A DNA stretch of 64,000 nt from UBA2767 sp965228625 (GTDB lineage: Bacteria; Pseudomonadota; Alphaproteobacteria; Rhizobiales; Methyloligellaceae). This document shows, piece after piece, positions 52,444 through 60,257 of this stretch. The position numbers and the translations under genes were made by a program. The notes beneath the pieces are model-generated. The model did not search any database. It saw only the letters and a program-made list of their open reading frames with translations, and had not been told where the DNA came from. How positions within the stretch are numbered: the first letter of the stretch is position 1; each line of letters begins with the position of its first letter. The stretch spans positions 1,798,001 to 1,862,000 of the forward strand of contig OZ245829.1 of NCBI GenBank assembly GCA_965228625.1, written 5' to 3'.

Positions 52444-53295
52444 ATGAAGTTGAAGTCTATTGCGTTTGCCGGCCTGGCCGGTGTCTTCGCGGCGACCGTC
52501 TTTTCGGCCACGGCGTCCGCCGAAGTCTGCAAGAACGAAACCTGGAAACGGGCCATGGAGCGCGGCAAGCTGATCGTCGGCGTCAAGGCCGATTACAAGC
52601 CGTGGGGTTTCCGCGATTCCAGCGGCAAGATTGTCGGCATGGAAGCCGACATGGCCAAGGACGTCGCCGACACGATGGGTCTTGACCTCGAACTCGTCGC
52701 CGTTCAGTCGTCCAACCGGATGCAATTCCTCGAACAAGGCAAGATCGACCTGATGATCGCGACCATGTCTGACCGTCCCGACCGCCGCAAGGTCGTGGGC
52801 ATCGTCGGGCCGAACTATTACACCTCCGGCACCAACATTCTCGCGCCGAAGGCCCTCGGAATCAAAAGCTGGAGCGATCTGAAGGATAAGCCGGTATGTG
52901 GCAAGCAGGGCGCGTTCTACAACAAGATCGTGACCGAACGCCACGGCGCGAAGGTGATCGCCTTCACCGGAAACGCGGAAGCCAAGCAGGCGCTGCGCGA
53001 CAAGAAGTGCATTGCCTGGGTCTACGATGACTCGTCCATCATGTCCGATCTTTCCTCGGGTCAATACAACGACTTCGAGATGCCGCTGAGTTCCGAGGAT
53101 GACAACCCATGGGCGCTCGCGGTTCCCAAGGCGGAAGTCAATTGCGTTTTCGGACGCTTCATGTCCGGCATGCAGTACTACTGGCTCCAGTCCGGCAAGC
53201 TCGTCGAGCTTGAAAAGAAATGGGGCATCCAGCCGACCAAATTCCTCGCCGACCAGCAGGCGCGGTTCAAGGACTGGCTTGCCGACAAGAACTAG
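52444..53295 (+). CDS. Polar amino acid ABC transporter substrate-binding protein (family 3)
   Basis: About 283 residues from ATG 52444, with GGAGGAG upstream. Signal peptide (IAFAGLAGVFAATVFSATASA) ends near 23. The mature part has the family 3 pattern: GKLIVGVKADYKPWGFRDSS, GMEADMAKDVADTMGLDLEL, IDLMIATMSDRPDRRKVVGI, and a second lobe containing KKCIAWVYDDSSIMSDLSSG. The ligand is an amino acid or a related small cation; the binding residues DYKPWGF and SDRPDRR do not decide it. It is followed by a perfect terminator-like hairpin and then the permease genes. Confidence 0.92.
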   Translation: MKLKSIAFAGLAGVFAATVFSATASAEVCKNETWKRAMERGKLIVGVKADYKPWGFRDSSGKIVGMEADMAKDVADTMGLDLELVAVQSSNRMQFLEQGKIDLMIATMSDRPDRRKVVGIVGPNYYTSGTNILAPKALGIKSWSDLKDKPVCGKQGAFYNKIVTERHGAKVIAFTGNAEAKQALRDKKCIAWVYDDSSIMSDLSSGQYNDFEMPLSSEDDNPWALAVPKAEVNCVFGRFMSGMQYYWLQSGKLVELEKKWGIQPTKFLADQQARFKDWLADKN

Positions 53296-53312
53296 GCAGC
53301 ACTAGGATTTGA

Positions 53313-53342
53313 CTCCGGGAAGCGAGGAGGCGCTTCCCGGAG
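53313..53342 (+). terminator. Strong hairpin between binding protein and permease genes
   Basis: CTCCGGGAAGCG (53313-53324) pairs perfectly with CGCTTCCCGGAG (53331-53342) around the 6-base loop AGGAGG. A run of T starts about 11 bases later (53354-53359), inside the leader of the permease gene. The hairpin probably ends most transcripts after the binding-protein gene or protects its message, with read-through for the permeases, the usual arrangement in such operons. The distance to the T run makes a pure terminator uncertain. Confidence 0.7.
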
Positions 53343-53375
53343 CCATCCGGCATTTTTTGAAGCGTCGGGGGGAGC

Positions 53376-54131
53376 ATGCTTCAGGCGATACAGGACTATT
53401 TCCGGGACCTCTACGAGGCTCATCCGAGCTGGAACTTCATCTATATCTACGATCCGGTTCAGGCCGAACGTGTCCTTGACGGGTTGTTGATGACCATCTG
53501 GCTGTCGGTCGTTTGCGTCATCCTTTCGGTCGTCATCGGTGTGCTGGGCGCCTGGCTGCAGGGTTCTCCCGTGCGCTGGATCCGCGCGATCGTTCAGGGC
53601 TACATCCAGTTCTTCCGCAATACCCCTCCCCTCATTCAGCTCCTGTTTTTCTACTTTGCGCTCGGCCAGTTCACGCCGAAATACTCACCCGACGGCTGGC
53701 TTGAAGTGCCGATCATCTCCAATGTCGGCTGGGCGATTATCTCCCTTTCATTCTTCGCCGGCGCCTTCAACGTGGAGATCTTCCGCTCCGGCATCGAGGC
53801 GGTTCCCGAGTCGACAAAGGAGGCCTCCGAGTCCCTCGGGATGAACCGCCTGCAGACCTACGGCTATGTGGTCCTGCCGCTCGCGTTCCGCGTCAGCCTG
53901 CCGGCGCTCAACAACAACCTGGTCAATCTGGTGAAGACGACGACGCAGGCCATCGTCATCGCCGTGCCGGAGCTGCTCTATCAACTTGTGAGCATCTACA
54001 ACGACTACTCGACCGCGCAGAACGCCTGCATGGTGCTGATGTTCGTGGTCTATATCGGGCTTGTCGGCATTCTCGTGCTCACGATGAACCGGTGGGAACG
54101 CGCCATGCGCATCCCGGGATACGGAGCGTGA
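53376..54131 (+). CDS. Amino acid ABC transporter permease 1
   Basis: 251 residues with the HisMQ-type permease pattern. After QAERVLDGLLMTIWLSVVCVILSVVIG come PVRWIRAIVQGYIQFFRNTP (core FRNTPPLIQLLFFYF) and the EAA-type loop EAVPESTKEASESLGMNRLQTYGYVVLPLA, of which the core is EASESLGM. It has five or six membrane helices and forms a heterodimer with the next permease. It precedes that gene by two bases. Confidence 0.92.
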   Translation: MLQAIQDYFRDLYEAHPSWNFIYIYDPVQAERVLDGLLMTIWLSVVCVILSVVIGVLGAWLQGSPVRWIRAIVQGYIQFFRNTPPLIQLLFFYFALGQFTPKYSPDGWLEVPIISNVGWAIISLSFFAGAFNVEIFRSGIEAVPESTKEASESLGMNRLQTYGYVVLPLAFRVSLPALNNNLVNLVKTTTQAIVIAVPELLYQLVSIYNDYSTAQNACMVLMFVVYIGLVGILVLTMNRWERAMRIPGYGA

Positions 54132-54133
54132 CC

Positions 54134-55030
54134 ATGAGCGCACGGCACCGCATACCCGGCATCACGGCGACGGCGACGACCGATCTTCCGGTCCTGAAGC
54201 CCTTCACCGCAACGCCGTCCGGTCAGGACGATATCGGCTTCTGCCGTTTCCTGGCGAACCTGTCGCCGCAAACGATTGCTTTCTTTGTGATTGTCGTCAC
54301 GCTGTGGCCGGTGGCCGCCCTGGCGCAGGCCAAATATACGCTCGGCGACGCCTTTGACGCGCTGTGGAAGTGGATTCCGTTCCTCGTCACCAAAGGTTTC
54401 GCGCTGAACATTCTCATCAGTTTCCTGACCATGGCGATCGGCACCTTCGCCGGCGTGTTGCTCGGCCTGTGGCAGATCTCGCCGAACCGATACGTTCAGA
54501 AGTTTGCCTGGGCGACGACGCAGGCGTTTCGCAATTCGCCATGGCTGGTGCTGCTGTTCATCGTCATGCTCGCCTTCCCCTTCGAGGTCAGGATCGGCAG
54601 CGTGACCATTCCCATCCCCGACTGGATGAAGGCGGTGTTCGGGCTGTCATTGCCGATCATGGCGAACATCTCCGAAGTGGTGCGCGGCGCAATCATGTCC
54701 GTTCCGACAGGCCAGTGGGAGGCGTCGGAATCGCTCGCCTTCTCGCGCCGCCAGGTCCTTTGGCAGATCATTCTGCCACAGTGCTTCAAGCGCATGATCC
54801 CGCCATGGATGAACTGGTACGCGATCCTCACCATGGCGACGCCGCTGGTCTCGCTGCTCGGCGTCGAGGAGATCGTCACCCTGTCGCGGCAGGCCATGGA
54901 AGGCGAGGACAACCATCCCGAACTGCTGATCCCGTTCTACGGGTTCTGCCTCGTGATCTTCTTCGTTTACTGCTACCCGATCGCGCGCTGGACGATCAGC
55001 CTGGAGCGCAAGTTCTCGGTGAAACTCTGA
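54134..55030 (+). CDS. Amino acid ABC transporter permease 2
   Basis: About 298 residues from ATG 54134 with GGAG upstream. After a polar N terminus of about 45 residues comes a hydrophobic segment (TIAFFVIVVTLWPVAALAQA), then a permease core: FALNILISFLTMAIGTFAGV, YVQKFAWATTQAFRNSPWLV with the FRNSPWLVLLF block, and the EAA loop GQWEASESLAFSRRQVLWQI. The last helix is LLIPFYGFCLVIFFVYCY. It completes the transporter channel and is followed 12 bases later by the ATPase gene. Confidence 0.9.
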   Translation: MSARHRIPGITATATTDLPVLKPFTATPSGQDDIGFCRFLANLSPQTIAFFVIVVTLWPVAALAQAKYTLGDAFDALWKWIPFLVTKGFALNILISFLTMAIGTFAGVLLGLWQISPNRYVQKFAWATTQAFRNSPWLVLLFIVMLAFPFEVRIGSVTIPIPDWMKAVFGLSLPIMANISEVVRGAIMSVPTGQWEASESLAFSRRQVLWQIILPQCFKRMIPPWMNWYAILTMATPLVSLLGVEEIVTLSRQAMEGEDNHPELLIPFYGFCLVIFFVYCYPIARWTISLERKFSVKL

Positions 55031-55042
55031 GGAGCCAACGTC

Positions 55043-55798
55043 ATGGCCGAAACCGCCTGGACAGACAAAGACCCGATGGTCAGCGCCAAGGACGTCCACA
55101 AGTCCTTTGGCGATCTGGAAGTGCTCAAGGGCATTTCCATGGATGTCATGAAAGGGGAGTGCATCTGCATCATCGGACCGTCCGGCTCGGGCAAGTCGAC
55201 ATTCATCCGCTGCATCAACGCGCTGAATCCGATCAACGCCGGCTCGATCCTGGTCGAAGGACAGGAGGTGAACGACCCGCAACTGAACAAGCTGGAGCTG
55301 CGCAAGAAGGTCGGCATGGTGTTCCAGCAATACAACCTGTTTCCGCACAAGACCGCGCTCGAGAACATCATGATGGCGCCGCTCAAGGTCCTGAAACAGG
55401 AGAAGTCGGAGGTGGAGGCGCGGGCCCGCGATCTCATCAAGAAGGTGCGCCTGGACGGCAAGGAGGACAGCTATCCGGGCGAACTGTCGGGCGGCCAGCA
55501 GCAACGCGTGGCGATCGCCCGCTCGCTGGCGATGCGCCCCGACGTGATGCTGTTCGACGAGGTGACCGCGGCGCTCGATCCTGAAACGGTCAAGGAAGTG
55601 CTGGTGACGATCCGCGAGCTCGCTGAGGAAGGCATGACGTGCATCCTGGTGACCCACGAGATGGGCTTCGCGCGCGAGGTCGCCAACCACATCTACTTCA
55701 CCGACCGCGGCATCATCGTCGAGCATGGGCCACCGAAAACATTCTTCACCAAGGCCAAGGACCCGCGGACCAAGGAGTTCCTGAGCCAGATCCTGTAG
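55043..55798 (+). CDS. Amino acid ABC transporter ATP-binding protein
   Basis: 251 residues with Walker A IIGPSGSGKSTFIRC, signature ELSGGQQQRVAIARSLAMRP, Walker B VMLFDEVTAALDPETV and the H-loop CILVTHEMGFAREVAN. It is a polar-amino-acid-type ATPase that powers the permease pair. Its DEVTAALDP replaces the more common DEPTSALDP, with Val-Thr in place of Pro-Thr, which is seen in some homologues. It is the last transporter gene; the PLP enzyme gene follows by 39 bases. Confidence 0.94.
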   Translation: MAETAWTDKDPMVSAKDVHKSFGDLEVLKGISMDVMKGECICIIGPSGSGKSTFIRCINALNPINAGSILVEGQEVNDPQLNKLELRKKVGMVFQQYNLFPHKTALENIMMAPLKVLKQEKSEVEARARDLIKKVRLDGKEDSYPGELSGGQQQRVAIARSLAMRPDVMLFDEVTAALDPETVKEVLVTIRELAEEGMTCILVTHEMGFAREVANHIYFTDRGIIVEHGPPKTFFTKAKDPRTKEFLSQIL

Positions 55799-55837
55799 CG
55801 TGAACCGCACCGCACGCGGCGCGGCAAGGCACCTCGA

Positions 55838-57040
55838 TTGAGTCTTGTCTCACATCTCGAATGCAGCGCGACCGGCGCGACCTATGCCCACGACCGGTTC
55901 CGCAATGTTTCCGACGCGAACGCACCCTTGCTGGTGCGCTACGACCTCGATGCGCTGAAAGCCGCGGTCTCGAAGGACACGCTTGCCGCGCGTCAGCCGG
56001 AGATGTGGCGCTATCTGGAATGGCTGCCGATTGCGCACCCTTCCGATGTCGTGAGCCTGGGCGAGCCGATGACGCCCCTCCTGCCCCTCACCCGGCTGGC
56101 CGAGGGCCAGGTCGTCGTGAAAGACGAGGGCCGGATGCCGACGGGAAGCTTCAAGGCGCGCGGTCTGGCCGTTGCGGTTTCGATGGCGAAATCGTTCGGG
56201 ATCACGCATATCGCCATGCCCACCGCCGGCAATGCGGGCGCCGCGCTCGCGGCCTACTGCTCGCATGCCGGCATCCGCAGCACCGTCTTCTGCCCCGACG
56301 ACGCGCCGGAGACGACCATCCGCGAGATCGCCTTCCACGGCGCGGATACCTACCGGGTCAACGGCCTGATCAATCATTGCGGGGAAATCGTCGCCGCGGG
56401 CACGAAGGAGATCGGCTGGCTCGATCTGTCGACGCTGAAGGAGCCCTACCGGATCGAGGGGAAAAAGACGATGGGGCTCGAACTCGCCGAACAGTTCGGC
56501 TGGGAGTTGCCCGATGTCATCTTCTATCCGACCGGCGGCGGAACCGGTCTCATTGGCATGTGGAAGGCATTCGACGAACTGCAGGCAATCGGCTGGATCG
56601 GCAACAAGCGCCCGCGCATGGTCGCGGTGCAATCCACGCGCTGTGGCCCGCTGGTCAAGGCGTTCGACGAGGGCCATGACGAAGTGCGCGAGCCCTGGGA
56701 GAATGTGGAGACGCTGATCCACGGGGTGCGTGTTCCCAAGCCGTTCGGCGACCGCCTGTGCCTCAAGGTTCTGCGGGAGAGCGGCGGGTTCGGCTCGATG
56801 GTTGATGATGACGAAGTCGTCGAGGCGCGCGCCGCGGTCGCCCGCGAGGAAGGCATACATTTGTCAATCGAAGGTGCGGCCTGCTTCGTCGCCTGGCGGC
56901 AGGAGGTGCGCAACGGCAGGATAAACGCCGATGACCGGGCCATCCTGTTCAATTGCGCGAGCGGCCTGAAGGCGGACCTACCGCCGGTGGAAACGCGCAT
57001 CGACCGGACCCGTCCGATTGACTATTCTCGGCTCCTCTGA
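55838..57040 (+). CDS. Threonine-synthase-like PLP-dependent lyase
   Basis: 400 residues from TTG 55838. The N terminus has a zinc-ribbon-like remnant (LECSATGATY). The PLP fold II core follows: GRMPTGSFKARGLAVAVSMA with the PLP lysine in SFKARG, AMPTAGNAGAALAAYCSHAG for the phosphate loop, and DVIFYPTGGGTGLIGMWKAF, the Gly-rich PLP phosphate-binding loop. Family members are threonine synthase and related beta- or gamma-eliminating or replacing enzymes. The catabolic context makes an eliminase of the imported amino acid or its product more likely than biosynthesis, but this is inference. Confidence 0.88.
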   Translation: MSLVSHLECSATGATYAHDRFRNVSDANAPLLVRYDLDALKAAVSKDTLAARQPEMWRYLEWLPIAHPSDVVSLGEPMTPLLPLTRLAEGQVVVKDEGRMPTGSFKARGLAVAVSMAKSFGITHIAMPTAGNAGAALAAYCSHAGIRSTVFCPDDAPETTIREIAFHGADTYRVNGLINHCGEIVAAGTKEIGWLDLSTLKEPYRIEGKKTMGLELAEQFGWELPDVIFYPTGGGTGLIGMWKAFDELQAIGWIGNKRPRMVAVQSTRCGPLVKAFDEGHDEVREPWENVETLIHGVRVPKPFGDRLCLKVLRESGGFGSMVDDDEVVEARAAVAREEGIHLSIEGAACFVAWRQEVRNGRINADDRAILFNCASGLKADLPPVETRIDRTRPIDYSRLL

Positions 57041-57066
57041 CGTATCCTCAGACAGAGTTCCTGCTG

Positions 57067-57993
57067 ATGCTCTCACCTGTTTCACAGACCTTTCTCGGCG
57101 TGCCCGCCGTTTCGCTCGACGATGTCACGGCCGACGATGTTGTGATCCTCGGCGCGCCCGAGGCGACACCCTATACGCCCGGCGAGCCGTCTCATTGCCG
57201 CGACGCACCTTCAGCGGTCCGCGCCGCGACAGCGCGTCTGGGTGAATGGGCGGGACACTACGACTTCGATCTGGGCACAACACTGATCCCCGAAGGCGGG
57301 CGCAGGATTTGCGACGCGGGCGACGTTGCGGGTGATCCGGCAAATCCGGAGGAAAACCGGACGCGCATCACCGCTGCAGTGGCCCGTGTTCTCGAAGCCG
57401 GCGCGGTGCCGGTTGTCATCGGCGGAGACGACTCGGTGCCCATTCCGGTGCTCGGCGCGTTTGCTGCGTCCGGACCCATCTGGGTGGTGCAGGTGGATGC
57501 CCATATGGACTGGCGTGATGAGCGCGACGGCGTGCGCGAGGGATGGAGCAGCCCCATGCGGCGAGCCTCGGAATTGGCGTGGGTGGAGGGCATCGTTCAG
57601 ATCGGCATTCGCGGCGTCGGCTCGGCCCGGCCGGCCGATGTCGAGGCGGCGAAGGGTTACGGCGCGAACATCTTCACCGCGCGGGAGGTGCATGCGGACG
57701 GGATTGCCAGGGCGGTCGAAGCCCTGCCGCGGGGTGCGCGTTGCTTCCTGACGATCGATTGCGACGGGCTCGATCCGGCGGTCATTCCCGCCGTGCTGTC
57801 GAAGGTGCCGGGCGGTCTCACCTACTGGCACATCATCGAGCTCATTGAAGGCGTGTGCGCACGGGGCACGCTGGTGGGAGCCGACGTGGTTGAGCTGGCG
57901 CCGCAACTCGATGTGAACGGTCTCGGCGTCCGCACCGCGGGGCGAATGATCGCTTATCTTGCCGGCATGTGCGCGAAACCCTCCTCTGGCTGA
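57067..57993 (+). CDS. Arginase/agmatinase (ureohydrolase) family protein
   Basis: 308 residues of the ureohydrolase fold. Metal-site blocks: VVIGGDDSVPIP at 117-128, VQVDAHMDWRDE at 142-153, and FLTIDCDGLDPAVIP at 227-241. In the family the first block is normally GGDHS with a histidine ligand; here Asp122 takes that place, so the first manganese site is altered. The other ligands, Asp144, His146, Asp231 and Asp233, are kept. Typical reactions split a guanidino group into urea and an amine (agmatine, guanidinobutyrate, guanidinopropionate). It is the last gene of the right arm of the regulator-centred cluster; the substrate is not decided. Confidence 0.9.
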   Translation: MLSPVSQTFLGVPAVSLDDVTADDVVILGAPEATPYTPGEPSHCRDAPSAVRAATARLGEWAGHYDFDLGTTLIPEGGRRICDAGDVAGDPANPEENRTRITAAVARVLEAGAVPVVIGGDDSVPIPVLGAFAASGPIWVVQVDAHMDWRDERDGVREGWSSPMRRASELAWVEGIVQIGIRGVGSARPADVEAAKGYGANIFTAREVHADGIARAVEALPRGARCFLTIDCDGLDPAVIPAVLSKVPGGLTYWHIIELIEGVCARGTLVGADVVELAPQLDVNGLGVRTAGRMIAYLAGMCAKPSSG

Positions 57994-58054
57994 ATAGTCC
58001 TATTGAAATCAATGAGTTTGCTGACCAGGCATCCGTTTAAGGATATCTGCATCA

Positions 58055-58084
58055 TTGACTCTGCATCATGAAACTGATTAGAAC
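58055..58084 (+). promoter_or_regulatory. Candidate SOS promoter of imuA-imuB-dnaE2
   Basis: A minus-35-like TTGACT (58055-58060) is followed by an 18-base spacer and a minus-10-like TAGAAC (58079-58084). The minus-10 overlaps the LexA box that starts at 58081, so LexA binding should block polymerase. A 10-base direct repeat, TCTGCATCAT, occurs at 58046-58055 and 58060-58069 around the minus-35 region. The start ATG of imuA is at 58118, leaving room for a short leader. The hexamers are weak matches by eye. Confidence 0.55.
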
Positions 58085-58095
58085 AAAATAAGAAC
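58081..58095 (+). promoter_or_regulatory. LexA box (GAAC-N7-GAAC)
   Basis: GAAC at 58081-58084 and GAAC at 58092-58095 are separated by exactly seven bases (AAAATAA). This direct repeat is the alphaproteobacterial LexA operator. It lies 23 bases upstream of the imuA start, so the operon should be induced by DNA damage. Confidence 0.9.
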
Positions 58096-58117
58096 ATTTT
58101 TGCTACTCTGACGGGAA

Positions 58118-58819
58118 ATGATGCATGGCTTGCCCGATATCGACGCCTTACGCAGTGCCGTCCGCGCCATTGAAAGACCGCGGGCCCGCTTCGCGCGCGA
58201 CCTGTCCTTCGGGTGCACGCAGGCGGATGACGTGCTGGGCAAGACCCTTGTCAGCGGACGCATGCATGAACTCGGCGGCGCGGCGGCCACCCTGTTCGCG
58301 AGCGTTGTGCTGGCGCGCAGCGAAGGCCCCATCCTGTGGTGCGCGCAGGACGGCTTCGCATGCAGCCTTTACCCGCCGGGCCTGGCACAGGCAGGGCTCG
58401 ATCCGCAGCGGATTGTCCTGGTTCGGCTCAAGCGCGCGGACGACCTCCTGCATACCGCCCATGAGGGCCTGCGCGCCGGCTGGCACATTGCGCTGCAAAC
58501 GATGCGCGGGTTCGATCTCGGTGCGGCACGGCGGTTGCAGCTTGCCGCCGAGAACGGCGGCGGGCTTGGCCTTGTCGTCGCCATGGACCGGAGCGCGGAT
58601 GCACCGGTTCTGCCCTCCGCGACGACACGCTGGCATGCCGTGCTGGCCGCCCGCGCACTCTGGCCCGCGCCAATCGATTTGCATCTTCACCTGACGCGCA
58701 ACCGCAGCGGCCTGCCGGGCCAATGGACGATGGAGTGGGATTATGCGTCGCGTTCTTTCTCTCTGGTTCCCTCATCTCGCGATCGACAGGGTGACACGGC
58801 GCGACGTGTCCCTGCGTGA
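58118..58819 (+). CDS. imuA: ImuA (mutasome accessory protein)
   Basis: 233 residues, ATG 58118. It is the RecA-/SulA-like ImuA protein seen before imuB: LAQAGLDPQRIVLVRLKRADDLLHTAHEGL (core LAQAGLDPQRIVLVRL), AMDRSADAPVLPSATTRWHA and PIDLHLHLTRNRSGLPGQW near the end. The C-terminal QWTMEWDYASRSF is the usual ImuA-end pattern (W-EW). ImuA, ImuB and DnaE2 together carry out error-prone repair synthesis after damage. Its last 77 bases overlap the imuB start in another frame, which suggests tight coupling. Confidence 0.9.
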   Translation: MMHGLPDIDALRSAVRAIERPRARFARDLSFGCTQADDVLGKTLVSGRMHELGGAAATLFASVVLARSEGPILWCAQDGFACSLYPPGLAQAGLDPQRIVLVRLKRADDLLHTAHEGLRAGWHIALQTMRGFDLGAARRLQLAAENGGGLGLVVAMDRSADAPVLPSATTRWHAVLAARALWPAPIDLHLHLTRNRSGLPGQWTMEWDYASRSFSLVPSSRDRQGDTARRVPA

Positions 58820-60254
58820 CATTCCGTTTGCGTTCGTGTCTGAAAGCACAAACTGCATCACGCTTTACGCGGTAAATGGACCGGCACGCAGCTCCGGTGT
58901 TGCGGAAGGCATGTCGCTCAGCGACGCACGCGCCGTCTGCCCGCAGCTCGCAACCCGTCCTGCCGACCCGCGTGCCGATGCGCGCCTGCTCAGGAGCCTG
59001 GCGCGCTGGATGCAGCGCTACAGCCCGTTGATCGCATTCGACAAGCCGGACGGCCTCTTTGCGGATATGAGCGGTGTCGCACATCTGTTTGGCGGCGAAA
59101 CGGAAATGATTGCCGGGCTGACGGGGAAGCTGGAACGCTTCGGCATTTCCATCCGCGCCGCCCTTGCCGATACGGCCGGGGCAGCGTGGGCGCTCGCGCG
59201 CCATGGCTGCGGATGCACCATCGTGAGCCCCGGCGCGCAACGCGCCGCGCTGTCGCCGTTGCCGGTCGCGGCGCTGCGCGTCGGCGAAGAGGTCGCCCAA
59301 CTGAGCCGGCGGCTCGGCCTCAAGACGGTTCGCGACCTCTATCCGCTGCCGCGTGCATCGATGGCCTCCCGCTTCGGCCTCGAGACCCTCAAGCGGCTCG
59401 ATCAGGCACTCGGCCACGAGGATGAACCGCTGCGTCACATCCGTTTCGTCCCGGCGCTGAAGGAGACGCTTGTCTTCGCCGAACCGATCGGACGTACCGA
59501 GGACGTGGAGGCCGCCTTGCGGCTGGTGCTTGAGCGTCTATGCGTACGCCTGGAGCAAAAGGAGAAGGGGGCCCGCCTCACCGCCTTCACCATCGAGCAG
59601 GTCGACGGCACCCGACAGACGCTCACCATCGCCACGGCACAACCCAACCGCTCCCCGAGGGCCCTCCTGCATCTCTTCCGTGACCAGCTCGACAAGCTCG
59701 ATGCCGGTTTCGGCATTGAACGGGTGTATGTGAGCGCCGAGCGGTGTGAGCCTCTCAGCACGGCGCAATTGAGCACGCCGGGGAAAGAAGCACGGCTTGA
59801 GGGCATCACGGATTGCGGCCTGATCGACCGTCTCGTCAACCGGTTCGGCTATGACCGCGTGCTGCGGCTGGCACCCGCCGAGAGCCATCTGCCGGAGCGC
59901 GCCTGGCTTGCCTTTTCCGCAGCCGATACCCCGCCTCATGCGTGCTGGAGTGCGCCCGTCGCGGCGCGGCCCGTGCGCCTGCTCTCACCGCCCGAACCGG
60001 TCACGGCCGAGGCCCATGCCGACGGCAAAACGCCCCCTGCCGCCATTCAGTTCCGCGGCAGACTTCTGGACCTGGTGCCGCTCGGCGGGCCGGAAAGGAT
60101 CGAGCCCGAGTGGTGGCACGACGACCCGGCCTGGCGGTCCGGCGCACGCGAATACTGGTGGGTGCGTGACGGAGACGGGCGTCATCTGTGGCTGTTCCGC
60201 GTCGGCGGCCCGCGCGCCCATGGCGCATGGTTCGTGCACGGTTTCGGGAGCTGA
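58743..60254 (+). CDS. imuB: ImuB, catalytically inactive Y-family polymerase homologue
   Basis: 503 residues. It begins RRVLSLWFPHLAIDRVTRR, the ImuB version of the polymerase palm. SESTNCITLYAVNGPARSSGVAEGMSLSDARAVCPQL follows (core GMSLSDARA), then PDGLFADMSGVAHLFGGE, where the usual catalytic acidic pair of active Y-family enzymes (SID/E) is absent. The little-finger-like region follows, and the C-terminal part after residue 380 holds PHACWSAPVAARPVRLLSPP. ImuB bridges DnaE2 to the beta clamp; it does not copy DNA itself. It ends three bases before the dnaE2 start. Confidence 0.9.
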   Translation: MRRVLSLWFPHLAIDRVTRRDVSLRDIPFAFVSESTNCITLYAVNGPARSSGVAEGMSLSDARAVCPQLATRPADPRADARLLRSLARWMQRYSPLIAFDKPDGLFADMSGVAHLFGGETEMIAGLTGKLERFGISIRAALADTAGAAWALARHGCGCTIVSPGAQRAALSPLPVAALRVGEEVAQLSRRLGLKTVRDLYPLPRASMASRFGLETLKRLDQALGHEDEPLRHIRFVPALKETLVFAEPIGRTEDVEAALRLVLERLCVRLEQKEKGARLTAFTIEQVDGTRQTLTIATAQPNRSPRALLHLFRDQLDKLDAGFGIERVYVSAERCEPLSTAQLSTPGKEARLEGITDCGLIDRLVNRFGYDRVLRLAPAESHLPERAWLAFSAADTPPHACWSAPVAARPVRLLSPPEPVTAEAHADGKTPPAAIQFRGRLLDLVPLGGPERIEPEWWHDDPAWRSGAREYWWVRDGDGRHLWLFRVGGPRAHGAWFVHGFGS

Positions 60255-60257
60255 GGC

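Noticed and set aside
58002..58013. ATTGA-AA-TCAAT palindrome after the ureohydrolase
   Set aside because: It is short (5-base arms), in AT-rich sequence, and not clearly like the 22-bp operator at 51367, so it is likely chance.
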